This document shows, one piece after another, positions 9,114 to 17,865 of a DNA stretch of 64,000 nt. The stretch comes from Bacillota bacterium (lineage in GTDB: Bacteria; Bacillota; Clostridia; Lachnospirales; Lachnospiraceae): assembly GCA_023413555.1 (NCBI GenBank), contig JAEZPG010000123.1, positions 1 through 64,000 on the forward strand. Reading direction: 5' to 3'. A program made the translations under genes and the position numbers. How positions within the stretch are numbered: the first letter of the stretch is position 1; each line of letters starts with the position of its first letter. The notes below the pieces were generated by a model that was not told where the DNA came from, did not search any database, and worked only from the letters and a program-made list of their open reading frames with translations.

Positions 9114-9146
9114 GATAATTATTTAAGGATGATAGCCTTCCATTCA

Positions 9147-10799
9147 TTACTGTAATTCATCTCCTAATTCCACCTTTGAGACATCCGTCTCTCTTACCTT
9201 CTTTCGAACTGCAAGAAGCATAGATGGGGAGACGCTTAATTCATCATAACCTAATTTTAAGAAAGTCTCTGTTAAAGCAAGATCTGCTCCTAGTTCCCCG
9301 CAGATACCACACCAAATTCCTGCCTTATGGGCATTGTCTGCTACTATCTTTAACATTCGCAACACTGCTGGATGATGTGGATCATAGATTGGGTCTAACT
9401 TTGGATTTTGACGATCAATGGCTAAGGTATACTGAGTTAAGTCATTGGTTCCAACACTAAAGAAGTCTACTTCTTTTGCTAGTAAGTCTGAAACCATAAC
9501 TGCTGCAGGTGTCTCAATCATAATGCCGATCTCACATTGTCTAAATGCAATACCTTCACTCTTCAGCTCTTCCTGTACTTCTTCTATAATCTCCTTAACG
9601 AGGCGAACCTCATTAACAGAAATAATCATTGGAAACATAATGGAAATGTGACCATACATAGATGCTCTATAAATGGCACGAAGCTGTGTCTTAAACATAG
9701 ATCTTCTGTCTAGACAGATTCTGATGGCACGGTAACCAAGGGCAGGATTCTCTTCCTTGTCCATGCAAAAATAATCAATCTGCTTGTCAGCACCAATGTC
9801 ACAAGTACGAATTATGACTTTCTTGCCAAACATACGCTCCGCAACTTCCCTATAAGCATGGAACTGCTCATCCTCCGTTGGGTAATCATTTGAGTTCAGG
9901 TATACAAATTCACTTCTAAATAAGCCCACGCCTTCTGCGTCATTTAATATCACCTTAGCAACATCCTCTACCCCACCAATGTTGGCATAGAGATTGATTT
10001 TCTGTCCATCAAGGGTAACACTTTCCTTCCCTTTTAACTGTTGAAGAAGTTCTTTTTGTTCCAGATCCTCCGCCTGTTTCTTCTGCATCAGAGTAGTAGT
10101 TGCAGCGTCTGGTTCAATATATACAGTTCCGGTAAAGCCGTCAACAATAGCTACTTTTCCGTTATATTCCTCCAAAAGTTCAATGTTCGTATTTATTAGG
10201 GCAGGTATGTTCATTGTCCTTGCAAGGATTGCTGTATGAGACTGAGTAGAACCATGAACGGTAACAAAGGCTTTTACCTTATCCTTGTCTAACTGAACAG
10301 TCTCACTTGGAGCCAGGTCATCTGCTACAATAATCGTTGCACCGTCTGCTTTCTGATTTGTATTCTGATTACCTGAAAGAACATTTAAGACACGCTCTGA
10401 AACATCCTTTACATCTGCAGCACGTTCCTTCATATAGGCATCATCCATACTTGCAAATACATTAGCAAAGGTATCTGCAGTGGTAGCTACTGCATATTCT
10501 GCATTTACTAGCTGTTCTGTAATCATATCAGTAATGGCTTCCACATAATCCAAATCCTCTAGCATCATCTGATGTACCTCAAAAATCTGGGCATGGGCTT
10601 CCCCTACCTCCACCAAAGCCTTCTCATACAAGCCTTGTAATTGAACGATTGCCTGACTCTTTGCAGCCTCGAATCTAGCGATTTCACTGGCACTATCCTC
10701 AATATGCTCACGCTTTATTTGCTGCTCATGACGGTTATATATGGATATCGTACCAAATGCGACCCCACCAAATACAGAAGTACCATTAAATACTTTCAT
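9147..10799 (-). CDS. ptsI: Phosphoenolpyruvate-protein phosphotransferase (Enzyme I)
   Basis: 550 residues, slightly shorter than most EI proteins. It takes phosphate from phosphoenolpyruvate and passes it to HPr. Phosphohistidine His188 lies in GSTQSHTAILART; the PEP-binding barrel shows LFRSEFVYL, IRTCDIGADK, GYRAIRICL, FFSVGTNDLTQYTLA and the C-terminal GICGELG with the catalytic cysteine. AAAGGAG precedes the ATG. It follows ptsH by 56 bases, and is last in the run desulfurase-ttcA-fruK-ptsH-ptsI. No EII permease is in the window. Confidence 0.96.
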   Translation of the reverse strand: MKVFNGTSVFGGVAFGTISIYNRHEQQIKREHIEDSASEIARFEAAKSQAIVQLQGLYEKALVEVGEAHAQIFEVHQMMLEDLDYVEAITDMITEQLVNAEYAVATTADTFANVFASMDDAYMKERAADVKDVSERVLNVLSGNQNTNQKADGATIIVADDLAPSETVQLDKDKVKAFVTVHGSTQSHTAILARTMNIPALINTNIELLEEYNGKVAIVDGFTGTVYIEPDAATTTLMQKKQAEDLEQKELLQQLKGKESVTLDGQKINLYANIGGVEDVAKVILNDAEGVGLFRSEFVYLNSNDYPTEDEQFHAYREVAERMFGKKVIIRTCDIGADKQIDYFCMDKEENPALGYRAIRICLDRRSMFKTQLRAIYRASMYGHISIMFPMIISVNEVRLVKEIIEEVQEELKSEGIAFRQCEIGIMIETPAAVMVSDLLAKEVDFFSVGTNDLTQYTLAIDRQNPKLDPIYDPHHPAVLRMLKIVADNAHKAGIWCGICGELGADLALTETFLKLGYDELSVSPSMLLAVRKKVRETDVSKVELGDELQ

Positions 10800-10855
10800 C
10801 TACTCAAACTCCTTTCGGTATCATTCTCCCGTCCCTACAATTTAAGAAAATCTTG

Positions 10856-11113
10856 TTACAGATTCTCCTTCATGAATTGTTCTAATTCAGCTGCTGCAGT
10901 TTCTTCGTCTTCACCGTCTACGGAAATTGTAACTTCCTGTCCATTTTTAATACCTAGCTGCATAACACCCATGATACGTTTAGCATCTGCTTCTCTGCCC
11001 TCTTTAGCAATGGTAATCTTGCTTGCAAAGGTAGCTGCCATTTTGCATAGAGTACCTGCTGGTCTAGCATGCATGCCATTTGGGTCTGTAATCACATAAG
11101 TGAATTGTTTCAT
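10856..11113 (-). CDS. ptsH: Phosphocarrier protein HPr with Arg at position 46
   Basis: 85 residues, full length. His15 in GMHARPAG is the EI phosphorylation site and is intact. The regulatory serine expected at 46 (AKSIMGV in Bacillus) is replaced by arginine: here the sequence is DAKRIMGV, codon CGT. HPr kinase could not phosphorylate this residue, so the protein should transfer phosphate but not act as CcpA corepressor. The ATG has no Shine-Dalgarno sequence within the preceding 15 bases; GGAGAGAGG lies about 45 bases away, and a nine-codon reading frame ends with TGA overlapping the ptsH ATG (ATGA). Confidence 0.93.
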   Translation of the reverse strand: MKQFTYVITDPNGMHARPAGTLCKMAATFASKITIAKEGREADAKRIMGVMQLGIKNGQEVTISVDGEDEETAAAELEQFMKENL

Positions 11114-11202
11114 AATTGAATGCTGAGGTCACATGACATATGCCCAATTGTTGCAACCTCTCTCCTTTCTGTCGTTATCTTAATCGGACTAATATCCTTA
11201 TG

Positions 11203-12096
11203 CTAAAGAAGCTGCGCTATCTGTTCTCTTGTTGCCAACTGATTGGAAAATGCACTAGCACTTCCTGCCGTAATTCCAAGTTTTAATGCCTCTTTGTACT
11301 CACCAGTCTTGTGATATCCTGCTATAAAGCCGGCTACCATGGAATCTCCTGCTCCAACAGAGTTAATAACTTGGCCTGCTGGGGCTGGTCTTTCCAATAC
11401 TTCATCAGTATCAGTAATCAAAATTGCTCCCTTCTCGGCTCTGGAAACCAAAACATTTCCAGCACCTAAGGACTGCAATTTCTTTGCATAATAGATTATG
11501 TCATCCCTATCCTTTATTGTTACACCAAAGATTTCGGATAATTCATGATGATTCGGTTTTATTAGAAATGGATGATACTTCAACACATTTTTCAAAAGGC
11601 CTCCTGTGGCATCTACCACAGTTTTCACACCCTGACTATTCAAAATAGCCATAAGTTCTCCATATAAGTTATCCGGAAGGTTGTTTGGAATACTTCCGGC
11701 TAACACTACCATATCCTCTGAATGTAACGATTTCATTTTATCATACAGTAACCCAAGTTGTTGAGCGGTAATTATTGGTCCTTGGCTGTTTATTTCTGTC
11801 TCTGCTCCCGTCTTAATCTTCACATTAATTCGAGAGATACCTTCTGTTACAGTGATAAAATCCGTGTTCACACCCTGTGTATATAAAAGGCGAATAATCT
11901 CGTTTCCGGTAAAACCTGCTACAAATCCCAAAGCAGTAGTTTCTATACCTAGATTATGAAGTATCACTGACACATTGATTCCTTTGCCACCAGCCAGATA
12001 TTCTTCCTTACTTGTTCGGTTGATCTTACCCTCTTTACACTCCTTAAGATAAACCACATAATCAATGGATGGATTTAAGGTTACTGTATAAATCAT
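11203..12096 (-). CDS. fruK: 1-phosphofructokinase (PfkB family)
   Basis: A 297-residue ribokinase/PfkB-family kinase. GGKGINVS is at 36-43 and the catalytic GAGDSMVAGF begins at 248. The LNPSIDY start and overall length match FruK/LacC enzymes; with HPr and EI next to it, phosphorylation of fructose 1-phosphate to fructose 1,6-bisphosphate is the best guess, though tagatose 6-phosphate kinase cannot be excluded. The ATG lies two bases after the ttcA stop and its AGGGGG site is inside the ttcA end, so the two are translationally coupled. Confidence 0.85.
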   Translation of the reverse strand: MIYTVTLNPSIDYVVYLKECKEGKINRTSKEEYLAGGKGINVSVILHNLGIETTALGFVAGFTGNEIIRLLYTQGVNTDFITVTEGISRINVKIKTGAETEINSQGPIITAQQLGLLYDKMKSLHSEDMVVLAGSIPNNLPDNLYGELMAILNSQGVKTVVDATGGLLKNVLKYHPFLIKPNHHELSEIFGVTIKDRDDIIYYAKKLQSLGAGNVLVSRAEKGAILITDTDEVLERPAPAGQVINSVGAGDSMVAGFIAGYHKTGEYKEALKLGITAGSASAFSNQLATREQIAQLL

Positions 12097-12098
12097 AA

Positions 12099-13100
12099 CT
12101 ATTCCCCCTGATGTTTCTTACGTTTTTCTGATACCACTGGCTCTACTACCTGTACCACTTTAATCGGTACTGCGTAGCGTTCATCCTTTTCTCCTAGGTC
12201 ATCAATGGAAACTCCCAACTTTTCTGCTTCTTCTTCCTGCAACCTGGCTTTCTCTTTCATGACTTTACCTTTTTCTTCATACTCGTCCAAGAAACTGACG
12301 GCCATCTTGGCATTGTGATACCCAATAATCGTGTCCAGATTCACATCGTGGGCGGCACGGAAAATATTACTTTCCACATTGGGATTACTGTTATGAAGAC
12401 GTTTAATCAATTGCTTCATCTCCTGACGTTTTGAGCCACCGCCACCATTATCGCATATACTACAGTTTTCCGTAAATCGGCAGGCACACTGAATGAACTG
12501 AAGGTCATTGTATCTTGCCCATGCTATGATATTCTCTTCTCTGATCATATACATAGGCCGGATTAATTCCATTCCAAGGTGATTGGTAGAATGAACCTTA
12601 GGCATCATGGTCTGCATCTGCCCACCGTAAAACATTCCCATCAAAATAGTCTCTATAACGTCATCATAATGATGTCCCAAAGCAATCTTGTTACAGCCTA
12701 ATTTTCTGGCTTCTTTATATAAATATCCTCTTCTCATTCTGGCACATAGATAGCAAGGACTATCATCAATATCTGCTACAACATCAAAGATAGAGGTTTC
12801 AAACATTTTCAAAGGAATATTTAGAATTTTAGCATTATTAATAATAGTTTGCCGATTAATCTCGTTATATCCAGGATTCATGCACAAAAATTCAATGTCA
12901 AAATTCATCTGTCCATGTCTTTTTAATTCCTGCATACATTTGGCTAACAACATGGAGTCCTTTCCCCCGGAGATACATACAGCAATCTTATCTCCTTCCT
13001 CTATCATTTTGTAATTCTTGATACCTTTAATGAATGGTACCCATATTTCTTTACGGAATCTCTTAATCAAACTTCTTTCTATTTCTTCAAATCGTTCCAT
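12099..13100 (-). CDS. TtcA-like PP-loop tRNA 2-thiolation protein
   Basis: 333 residues. The PP-loop SGGKDS is at 44-49 and activates the target base by adenylation. A CXXC pair (Cys116, Cys119 in SPCYLCARMRRG) and later cysteines in CACRFTENCSIC fit the TtcA/TtuA group, which carries an Fe-S cluster and inserts sulfur into tRNA (C32 in the case of TtcA). The C-terminus is a charged tail of about 50 residues. It sits 37 bases after a cysteine desulfurase that could supply the sulfur. Exact target base not provable from sequence. Confidence 0.8.
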   Translation of the reverse strand: MERFEEIERSLIKRFRKEIWVPFIKGIKNYKMIEEGDKIAVCISGGKDSMLLAKCMQELKRHGQMNFDIEFLCMNPGYNEINRQTIINNAKILNIPLKMFETSIFDVVADIDDSPCYLCARMRRGYLYKEARKLGCNKIALGHHYDDVIETILMGMFYGGQMQTMMPKVHSTNHLGMELIRPMYMIREENIIAWARYNDLQFIQCACRFTENCSICDNGGGGSKRQEMKQLIKRLHNSNPNVESNIFRAAHDVNLDTIIGYHNAKMAVSFLDEYEEKGKVMKEKARLQEEEAEKLGVSIDDLGEKDERYAVPIKVVQVVEPVVSEKRKKHQGE

Positions 13101-13137
13101 ATTAGTAACCTTTCTAATGTTAATCCCTACTTATCCT

Positions 13138-14259
13138 TTATATTTGTTTATCCTTTACTATCTCCTGAATAGCTTCCACCGCTGCATCCACCTGTTCTTC
13201 AGTCACCAGATGGCTTAAGCTGATGCGAAAGGAACTTAGAGCATTCTTTCGATCATGGCTTACTGCATACACCGCACGGGATGGAGTATTGGGAACAGAG
13301 CAGGCAGATTTGGCAGACAAAAGGATTCCCTTCTCTTCCATTGCCTGTCGCATTGCTTCTGCTTTGATTCCCTTAACACTGAGATTAAGAATAAACGGAT
13401 AGCTTTTCTCCGTGCTGTTGATTCGAACCTGTGGTAGCTTAGCAAGTCTCAGACGAAGCTTCTTATTAAGCTTATCCACATAATCATAATGCTCCTTTTG
13501 TCTCTTTACAGCAAGAGAAAGAGCCTCCTCTAATGCAACTGCATTAGCAAGATCAGGAGTTCCACTACGGTATAGAGATGTACTGGCACCTCCATGAATC
13601 AGTGGTTCTAAGATAACTCCCTCTTTTTTTATTAATACTCCTGCTCCATTAAGCCCAAAAAACTTATGCGGAGCGAAGCTCATTAAATCAATGAATTCTG
13701 TATTCACTGGTATCTTGCCTACTGCCTGAGTTGCATCAGTGTGAAAATAACAATTTGGATATTCCTTCAGTAGCTGTCCAATAACCTCAATAGGTTGAAC
13801 AACCCCTAACTCACTATCTACATACCCAATGGTAACCAAAATCGTATCCTGTCTAAGGAGCTCTTTTAGATGGGCCATATCTACAGTCCCATCCGGCAGA
13901 ATATCTAGTAAATCTATCTCATACCCAAGGTTTTGCAGATAGGTCAACGTTCCACTGACTGCGGAGTGCTCTAATCCAGTAGAAATAATATGCTTCCCAT
14001 ACTGGCGATATGCCCTAGCAATTCCTTTAATTGAAAGATTATTTGCTTCACTAGCACCGGAGGTAAGTATAATCTCTGACGGTGCCACTCCCATTAACTT
14101 AGCTATATGAGAAGTAGCCTCTAAAAGCCTATGGTGGGCAGCTCTTCCCATTTCATGTGCCGAATTAGGGTTAGCAGGATACTTTCTTATTGTTTCTACA
14201 TAACTTTCCAATACTTCCTCAGATACGGGAGTATTTGCTGCATAATCCATATAAATCAT
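13138..14259 (-). CDS. Cysteine desulfurase (NifS/IscS-like)
   Basis: 373 residues from the chosen start. A PLP enzyme that releases sulfur from cysteine as a persulfide. PLP lysine is in SFAPHKFFGLNGAG (Lys199), the stacking histidine in GLEHSAV (His98), and the catalytic cysteine in SAKSACSVP (Cys320). The ATG at 14259 follows AAGGAAG by nine bases and leads directly into the usual IYMDYAANTP. Longer readings to 14337 run across the promoter at 14308-14337 and are unlikely. It heads the operon with ttcA, fruK, ptsH and ptsI, suggesting that it feeds tRNA thiolation. Confidence 0.92.
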   Translation of the reverse strand: MIYMDYAANTPVSEEVLESYVETIRKYPANPNSAHEMGRAAHHRLLEATSHIAKLMGVAPSEIILTSGASEANNLSIKGIARAYRQYGKHIISTGLEHSAVSGTLTYLQNLGYEIDLLDILPDGTVDMAHLKELLRQDTILVTIGYVDSELGVVQPIEVIGQLLKEYPNCYFHTDATQAVGKIPVNTEFIDLMSFAPHKFFGLNGAGVLIKKEGVILEPLIHGGASTSLYRSGTPDLANAVALEEALSLAVKRQKEHYDYVDKLNKKLRLRLAKLPQVRINSTEKSYPFILNLSVKGIKAEAMRQAMEEKGILLSAKSACSVPNTPSRAVYAVSHDRKNALSSFRISLSHLVTEEQVDAAVEAIQEIVKDKQI

Positions 14260-14307
14260 AGTATAGATCTTCCTTAACATGTCTAGTTTTCTATATTTCT
14301 TCCATTC

Positions 14308-14337
14308 ACTATAACATAAGTACTTAGGATTGGGCAA
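14308..14337 (-). promoter_or_regulatory. Promoter of the desulfurase-ttcA-fruK-ptsHI operon
   Basis: TTGCCC (14337-14332), 18 bases, TATAGT (14313-14308) with an extended TG one base upstream of the -10. Confidence 0.6.
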
Positions 14338-14353
14338 GGCTAAGTAAATAGGT

Positions 14354-14389
14354 AAAGGCAGGAATACTTTTCTGAAGCACCCTGCCTTT
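14354..14389. terminator. Hairpin between galM and the desulfurase operon
   Basis: AAAGGCAGG (14354-14362) and CCTGCCTTT (14381-14389) are perfect arms around an 18-base loop. It lies after the galM operon and before the desulfurase promoter, and may end galM transcription although only a T3 run follows. Within 14260-14590 I see this hairpin, the promoter at 14308-14337, and nothing else. Confidence 0.5.
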
Positions 14390-14590
14390 CACAAATATTT
14401 AATTGTTATTTTATTCCCCCCAACAAGCATCTTCCATTCACTTTTTATCAGTATAAGGAAGCTATGTAAAACTGACGATCAGCTTTACGAAAAACTATGT
14501 AAAATATATGTATATTACTGTTGTGAGAGTTTCTGTTCTTAGGCCAGGTATTAGGTGAGACATAACACAAAGACCTATTAGTGAAGAGTC

Positions 14591-15631
14591 CTATTTGATT
14601 CCAAATTGATACTTCGTTACTGTCTCATATTTCTCTCCTGCTTCTGTTACAGGTGTCTCAAAATTAGGCTGATTTAAGCTATCTGGAAAATACTGCGTCT
14701 CTAGGCAAAAACCCTTACGATTGCAAAGAGGTTTCCCATTCTTACCCATTAAATCTCCAATAAAGTTTCCAGCATAGAACTGTACTCCCGGTAAATCCGT
14801 GATAACTGTCATCTCAATGCCTGTAGTTTCACACCAAGCTTTGGCTGCATAAGCCTCTCCTTGTCTTAATACAAAATTATGATCATAACCATGACCCATC
14901 TGAATTTGCTCATGTGGCTCGTCTATTTCAGCACCTATTTTTTTGGCACAACGGAAATCAAATGGAGTATTCGTTACATCCATAAAATCACCTGTTGGAA
15001 TACAGGCAGCATCCACTGCAGTAATGGTATCTGCATTAATCTGAAGAATTTGATTTAGAATATTCTTCTCTTCTCCACCTGATAAATCAAAATACGCATG
15101 ATTCGTCAGATTAATTGGTGTCTTCTTATCTGCCACTGCCTCATAGGACATAGTAAGGCAATCATTGTCATCAAAGGTATAGGTTACAGTAGCTGTCAGT
15201 TCCCCTGGAAATCCTCCTTCTCCATCTGGAGAAATACAGGTAAAGGCCACACTGTTATCTGATCTCTGTTTTGCTGTAAGAACCTTTGAATTAAAACCCT
15301 TGGTACCTCCATGAAGATTGCAACGATCTGCCTCATTCTTCTCAATATGATAGGTAACACCATCAATGATAAATTCGCCCTTATTAGTGCGGTTACCCAC
15401 ACGTCCAATAAATGCTCCTAAGTATCCACCATTATTCTCATATTCCTCTAGGGTATCATAGCCTAGACAAACATCCCGTTTAACCCCATTACGATCACTT
15501 ACCACAATATCCACAACTGTGGCACCGTAAGTAATTACCTTGATGTAATTACCTTTGCCGTTGGTAATGACATAAGCATCTACAACCTCATTTTTTTTTG
15601 TTGTACCGAAATATTCCTTTGATATACTCAT
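14591..15631 (-). CDS. galM: Aldose 1-epimerase (galactose mutarotase)
   Basis: 346 residues. It interconverts alpha and beta anomers of free aldoses. The sugar-binding segments YGATVVDIVV, GRVGNRTNKGEF, NLTNHAYFDLSG (catalytic histidine) and CLETQYFPD (catalytic glutamate) are all present. AGGAGAA precedes the ATG. Last gene of the run GH94-GNAT-GH3-galM with a 35-base gap to GH3; anomer equilibration of sugars freed by the glycosidase and phosphorylase fits. Confidence 0.93.
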   Translation of the reverse strand: MSISKEYFGTTKKNEVVDAYVITNGKGNYIKVITYGATVVDIVVSDRNGVKRDVCLGYDTLEEYENNGGYLGAFIGRVGNRTNKGEFIIDGVTYHIEKNEADRCNLHGGTKGFNSKVLTAKQRSDNSVAFTCISPDGEGGFPGELTATVTYTFDDNDCLTMSYEAVADKKTPINLTNHAYFDLSGGEEKNILNQILQINADTITAVDAACIPTGDFMDVTNTPFDFRCAKKIGAEIDEPHEQIQMGHGYDHNFVLRQGEAYAAKAWCETTGIEMTVITDLPGVQFYAGNFIGDLMGKNGKPLCNRKGFCLETQYFPDSLNQPNFETPVTEAGEKYETVTKYQFGIK

Positions 15632-15666
15632 AATTAATTCTCCTTATACTAAATCATTCAACCATC

Positions 15667-17796
15667 CTATATCAATTCTATTGAAACAGTCACCGGTTTT
15701 GTGCCTGTTAATGAAGTACTCACTTCATCTGGTTGAGAGATTCCTATATACAGCTCATATTTTTTACCATATAAGACCTTGTCACCAAAATCATCTACAG
15801 TTAAAAAGTGTTCCCACGGAATAGTAAGTGCTACGGTTTCTTTCCCACCTTCTGTAATATGGAAGCGCTCAAATCCACATAAGCTATAGTTGCACACGGC
15901 TCCCTTTACATCTAATGATTTGATATAAACCTGAGCAATCTCATCTGTGGCCATCTTGCCTTCATTATAAAACTCTGCTTTAAGAGATAGTTCTTCGCCA
16001 ACTCTTAGGGAAACCTTATTATCAACTGAACCATTAGCCTTTACCTGCGTTACAATTACCTTCCCATAGGTAAGACCATATCCAAATGGATACAGGGCTG
16101 GCTTCGTCATAAATCGATAAGTTCTTCCCTTCATCGCGTAGTCTGTAAAGTCAGGCAATTCATCACTAGATTCATAAAAGGTAATTGGAAGCTTTCCAGA
16201 TGGAGAGACCTTACCAAATAACAGATTGGCAACTGCAATTCCCCCATAAGCTCCAGGATACCAGGTCTGCAAAATAGCACTACAGTTCTCCTTGGCATAC
16301 TGCAGTTCCATTGCACTTCCAGTAAGCATACATAAAATCACAGGCTTTCCTATTTCTATCAGTTGCTGTAAAAGTCTCTGCTGTACTTTTGGAAGTTTTA
16401 AATCCTTCTTGTCTCCAGATTGATATGCATTGCCTTGATCACCTTCTTCTCCTTCTAAGGTTTCGTCAAGACCAAGGCATAAGACTACAACATCACTATG
16501 TTTTGCTACAATTCTTGCTTCTGATTCTCTGTCATGAGCCTCTGCCAGAGGTTCACTACGGTCATTCACAAGCTCGCAACCATTGGAATAAAGTACCCTA
16601 ATCTCATCTCCAACTTCTTTTTGAATGCCTTCCAAAATAGTGGTATATCGAGATGAAGTACCATAATAATTCCCCTTAAGAGCAATTCTACTATTGGCAT
16701 TAGGTCCGATAACGCCAATCGTCTTAAGCTCTTTCTTATTTAGTGGAAGCACTCCATCATTTTTTAACAGTACTATCCCTTCTTCACTGGCTTTTATGGA
16801 GCTCTGAATATGCTCCTTACATTCTACGACTTCATATGGAATCTCATCATATTCAGTCTCAGTGAACAACCCTAGCTTTATTCTTGTAGTAAACAACCGA
16901 ATAGCTGCTTCTCTAATCTGTTCCTTAGTAACTAGCCCTTCCTGATAAGCATGAAGCATATGAAGATACATATTACCGCAGTTTAAATCGCACCCATTTT
17001 CCATTGCAAGGGTAATGGATTCAAGTGCCGTATTTGTAACATGGTGTCCCATATGAAAATCTTTGATCGCCCAACAATCAGAAACCACGTGACCTTCAAA
17101 CTCCCACTTGTCACGTAGGATATCCTTAAGTAGTGTTTTACTTCCACAGCTAGGCTCTCCATTGACTCTGTTATAGGCACCCATAACAGACTCCACCTTT
17201 GCTTTTGTAATACATTTTTCAAAGGCAGGTAGATAGGTTTCCCACAAATCTTTCTGATTTACTCTAGCATCAAATTCATGACGAAGTTCCTCTGGCCCAC
17301 TATGTACTGCAAAATGCTTTGCACAGGCTGCAGCTCGCATGTAGTCTCCATCACCTTGAAGACCCTCTATAAAAGAACAACCTAACTCACCAGATAAAAA
17401 TGGATCCTCTCCATAGGTTTCATGACCCCGTCCCCATCTTGGATCTCTAAAAATATTTATATTAGGTGACCAGATTGTGAGTCCCTTGTATATGTCCCTG
17501 TCATCTTCTTTACTATATGTATTATACTTTGCTCTACCTTCAATAGAGATGATTTCAGCAATATCATGTAGAAGTTTCTTATCAAAAGTTGCTGCTAATC
17601 CTATTGCTTGTGGATAGCTAGTAGCTGTACCTGCTCGCGCAATACCGTGTATCCCCTCACTCCACCAATTATATCTGGGAATATTCAATCTTTCAATAGG
17701 TGCTGAATTATAGGTCAATTGACTTGCCTGTTCCTCTACCGTCATTTGGTCCACCAAATCAATTGCCTGTTGGCGATAAAAACTAGTTTCCTTCAT
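15667..17796 (-). CDS. Glycoside hydrolase family 3, probable beta-xylosidase or beta-glucosidase
   Basis: 709 residues without signal peptide, so an intracellular enzyme. The GH3 barrel is in the first half: NWWSEGIHGIARAG, GRGHETYGEDP, KHFAVHSGPEELRH, and the nucleophile aspartate in VVSDCWAIKDF. The C-terminal half has the second domain (VVLCLGLDETLEGEEGD) and a fibronectin III-like end. The WWSEGIHG version occurs in the xylosidase branch of GH3, which with xylA and xylB nearby makes beta-xylosidase the first guess. SDC replaces the common SDW beside the nucleophile. Ribosome site GAAAGGAG. Confidence 0.9.
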   Translation of the reverse strand: MKETSFYRQQAIDLVDQMTVEEQASQLTYNSAPIERLNIPRYNWWSEGIHGIARAGTATSYPQAIGLAATFDKKLLHDIAEIISIEGRAKYNTYSKEDDRDIYKGLTIWSPNINIFRDPRWGRGHETYGEDPFLSGELGCSFIEGLQGDGDYMRAAACAKHFAVHSGPEELRHEFDARVNQKDLWETYLPAFEKCITKAKVESVMGAYNRVNGEPSCGSKTLLKDILRDKWEFEGHVVSDCWAIKDFHMGHHVTNTALESITLAMENGCDLNCGNMYLHMLHAYQEGLVTKEQIREAAIRLFTTRIKLGLFTETEYDEIPYEVVECKEHIQSSIKASEEGIVLLKNDGVLPLNKKELKTIGVIGPNANSRIALKGNYYGTSSRYTTILEGIQKEVGDEIRVLYSNGCELVNDRSEPLAEAHDRESEARIVAKHSDVVVLCLGLDETLEGEEGDQGNAYQSGDKKDLKLPKVQQRLLQQLIEIGKPVILCMLTGSAMELQYAKENCSAILQTWYPGAYGGIAVANLLFGKVSPSGKLPITFYESSDELPDFTDYAMKGRTYRFMTKPALYPFGYGLTYGKVIVTQVKANGSVDNKVSLRVGEELSLKAEFYNEGKMATDEIAQVYIKSLDVKGAVCNYSLCGFERFHITEGGKETVALTIPWEHFLTVDDFGDKVLYGKKYELYIGISQPDEVSTSLTGTKPVTVSIELI

Positions 17797-17865
17797 ATAT
17801 GCTTCTCCTTTCAGTATATCAAGCTACTGTTATATTTTCCTTGATTACTCTATCTCTACAACATT

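Noticed and set aside
10641..11099. 152-codon open frame on the plus strand across ptsH and the start of ptsI
   Set aside because: Antisense to two clear PTS genes, no ribosome site, low-complexity serine- and leucine-rich product typical of shadow frames.
9147..14259. A fructose PTS operon
   Set aside because: FruK, HPr and EI are present but there is no FruA-type permease or DeoR-type regulator, so general PTS function is the safer reading.
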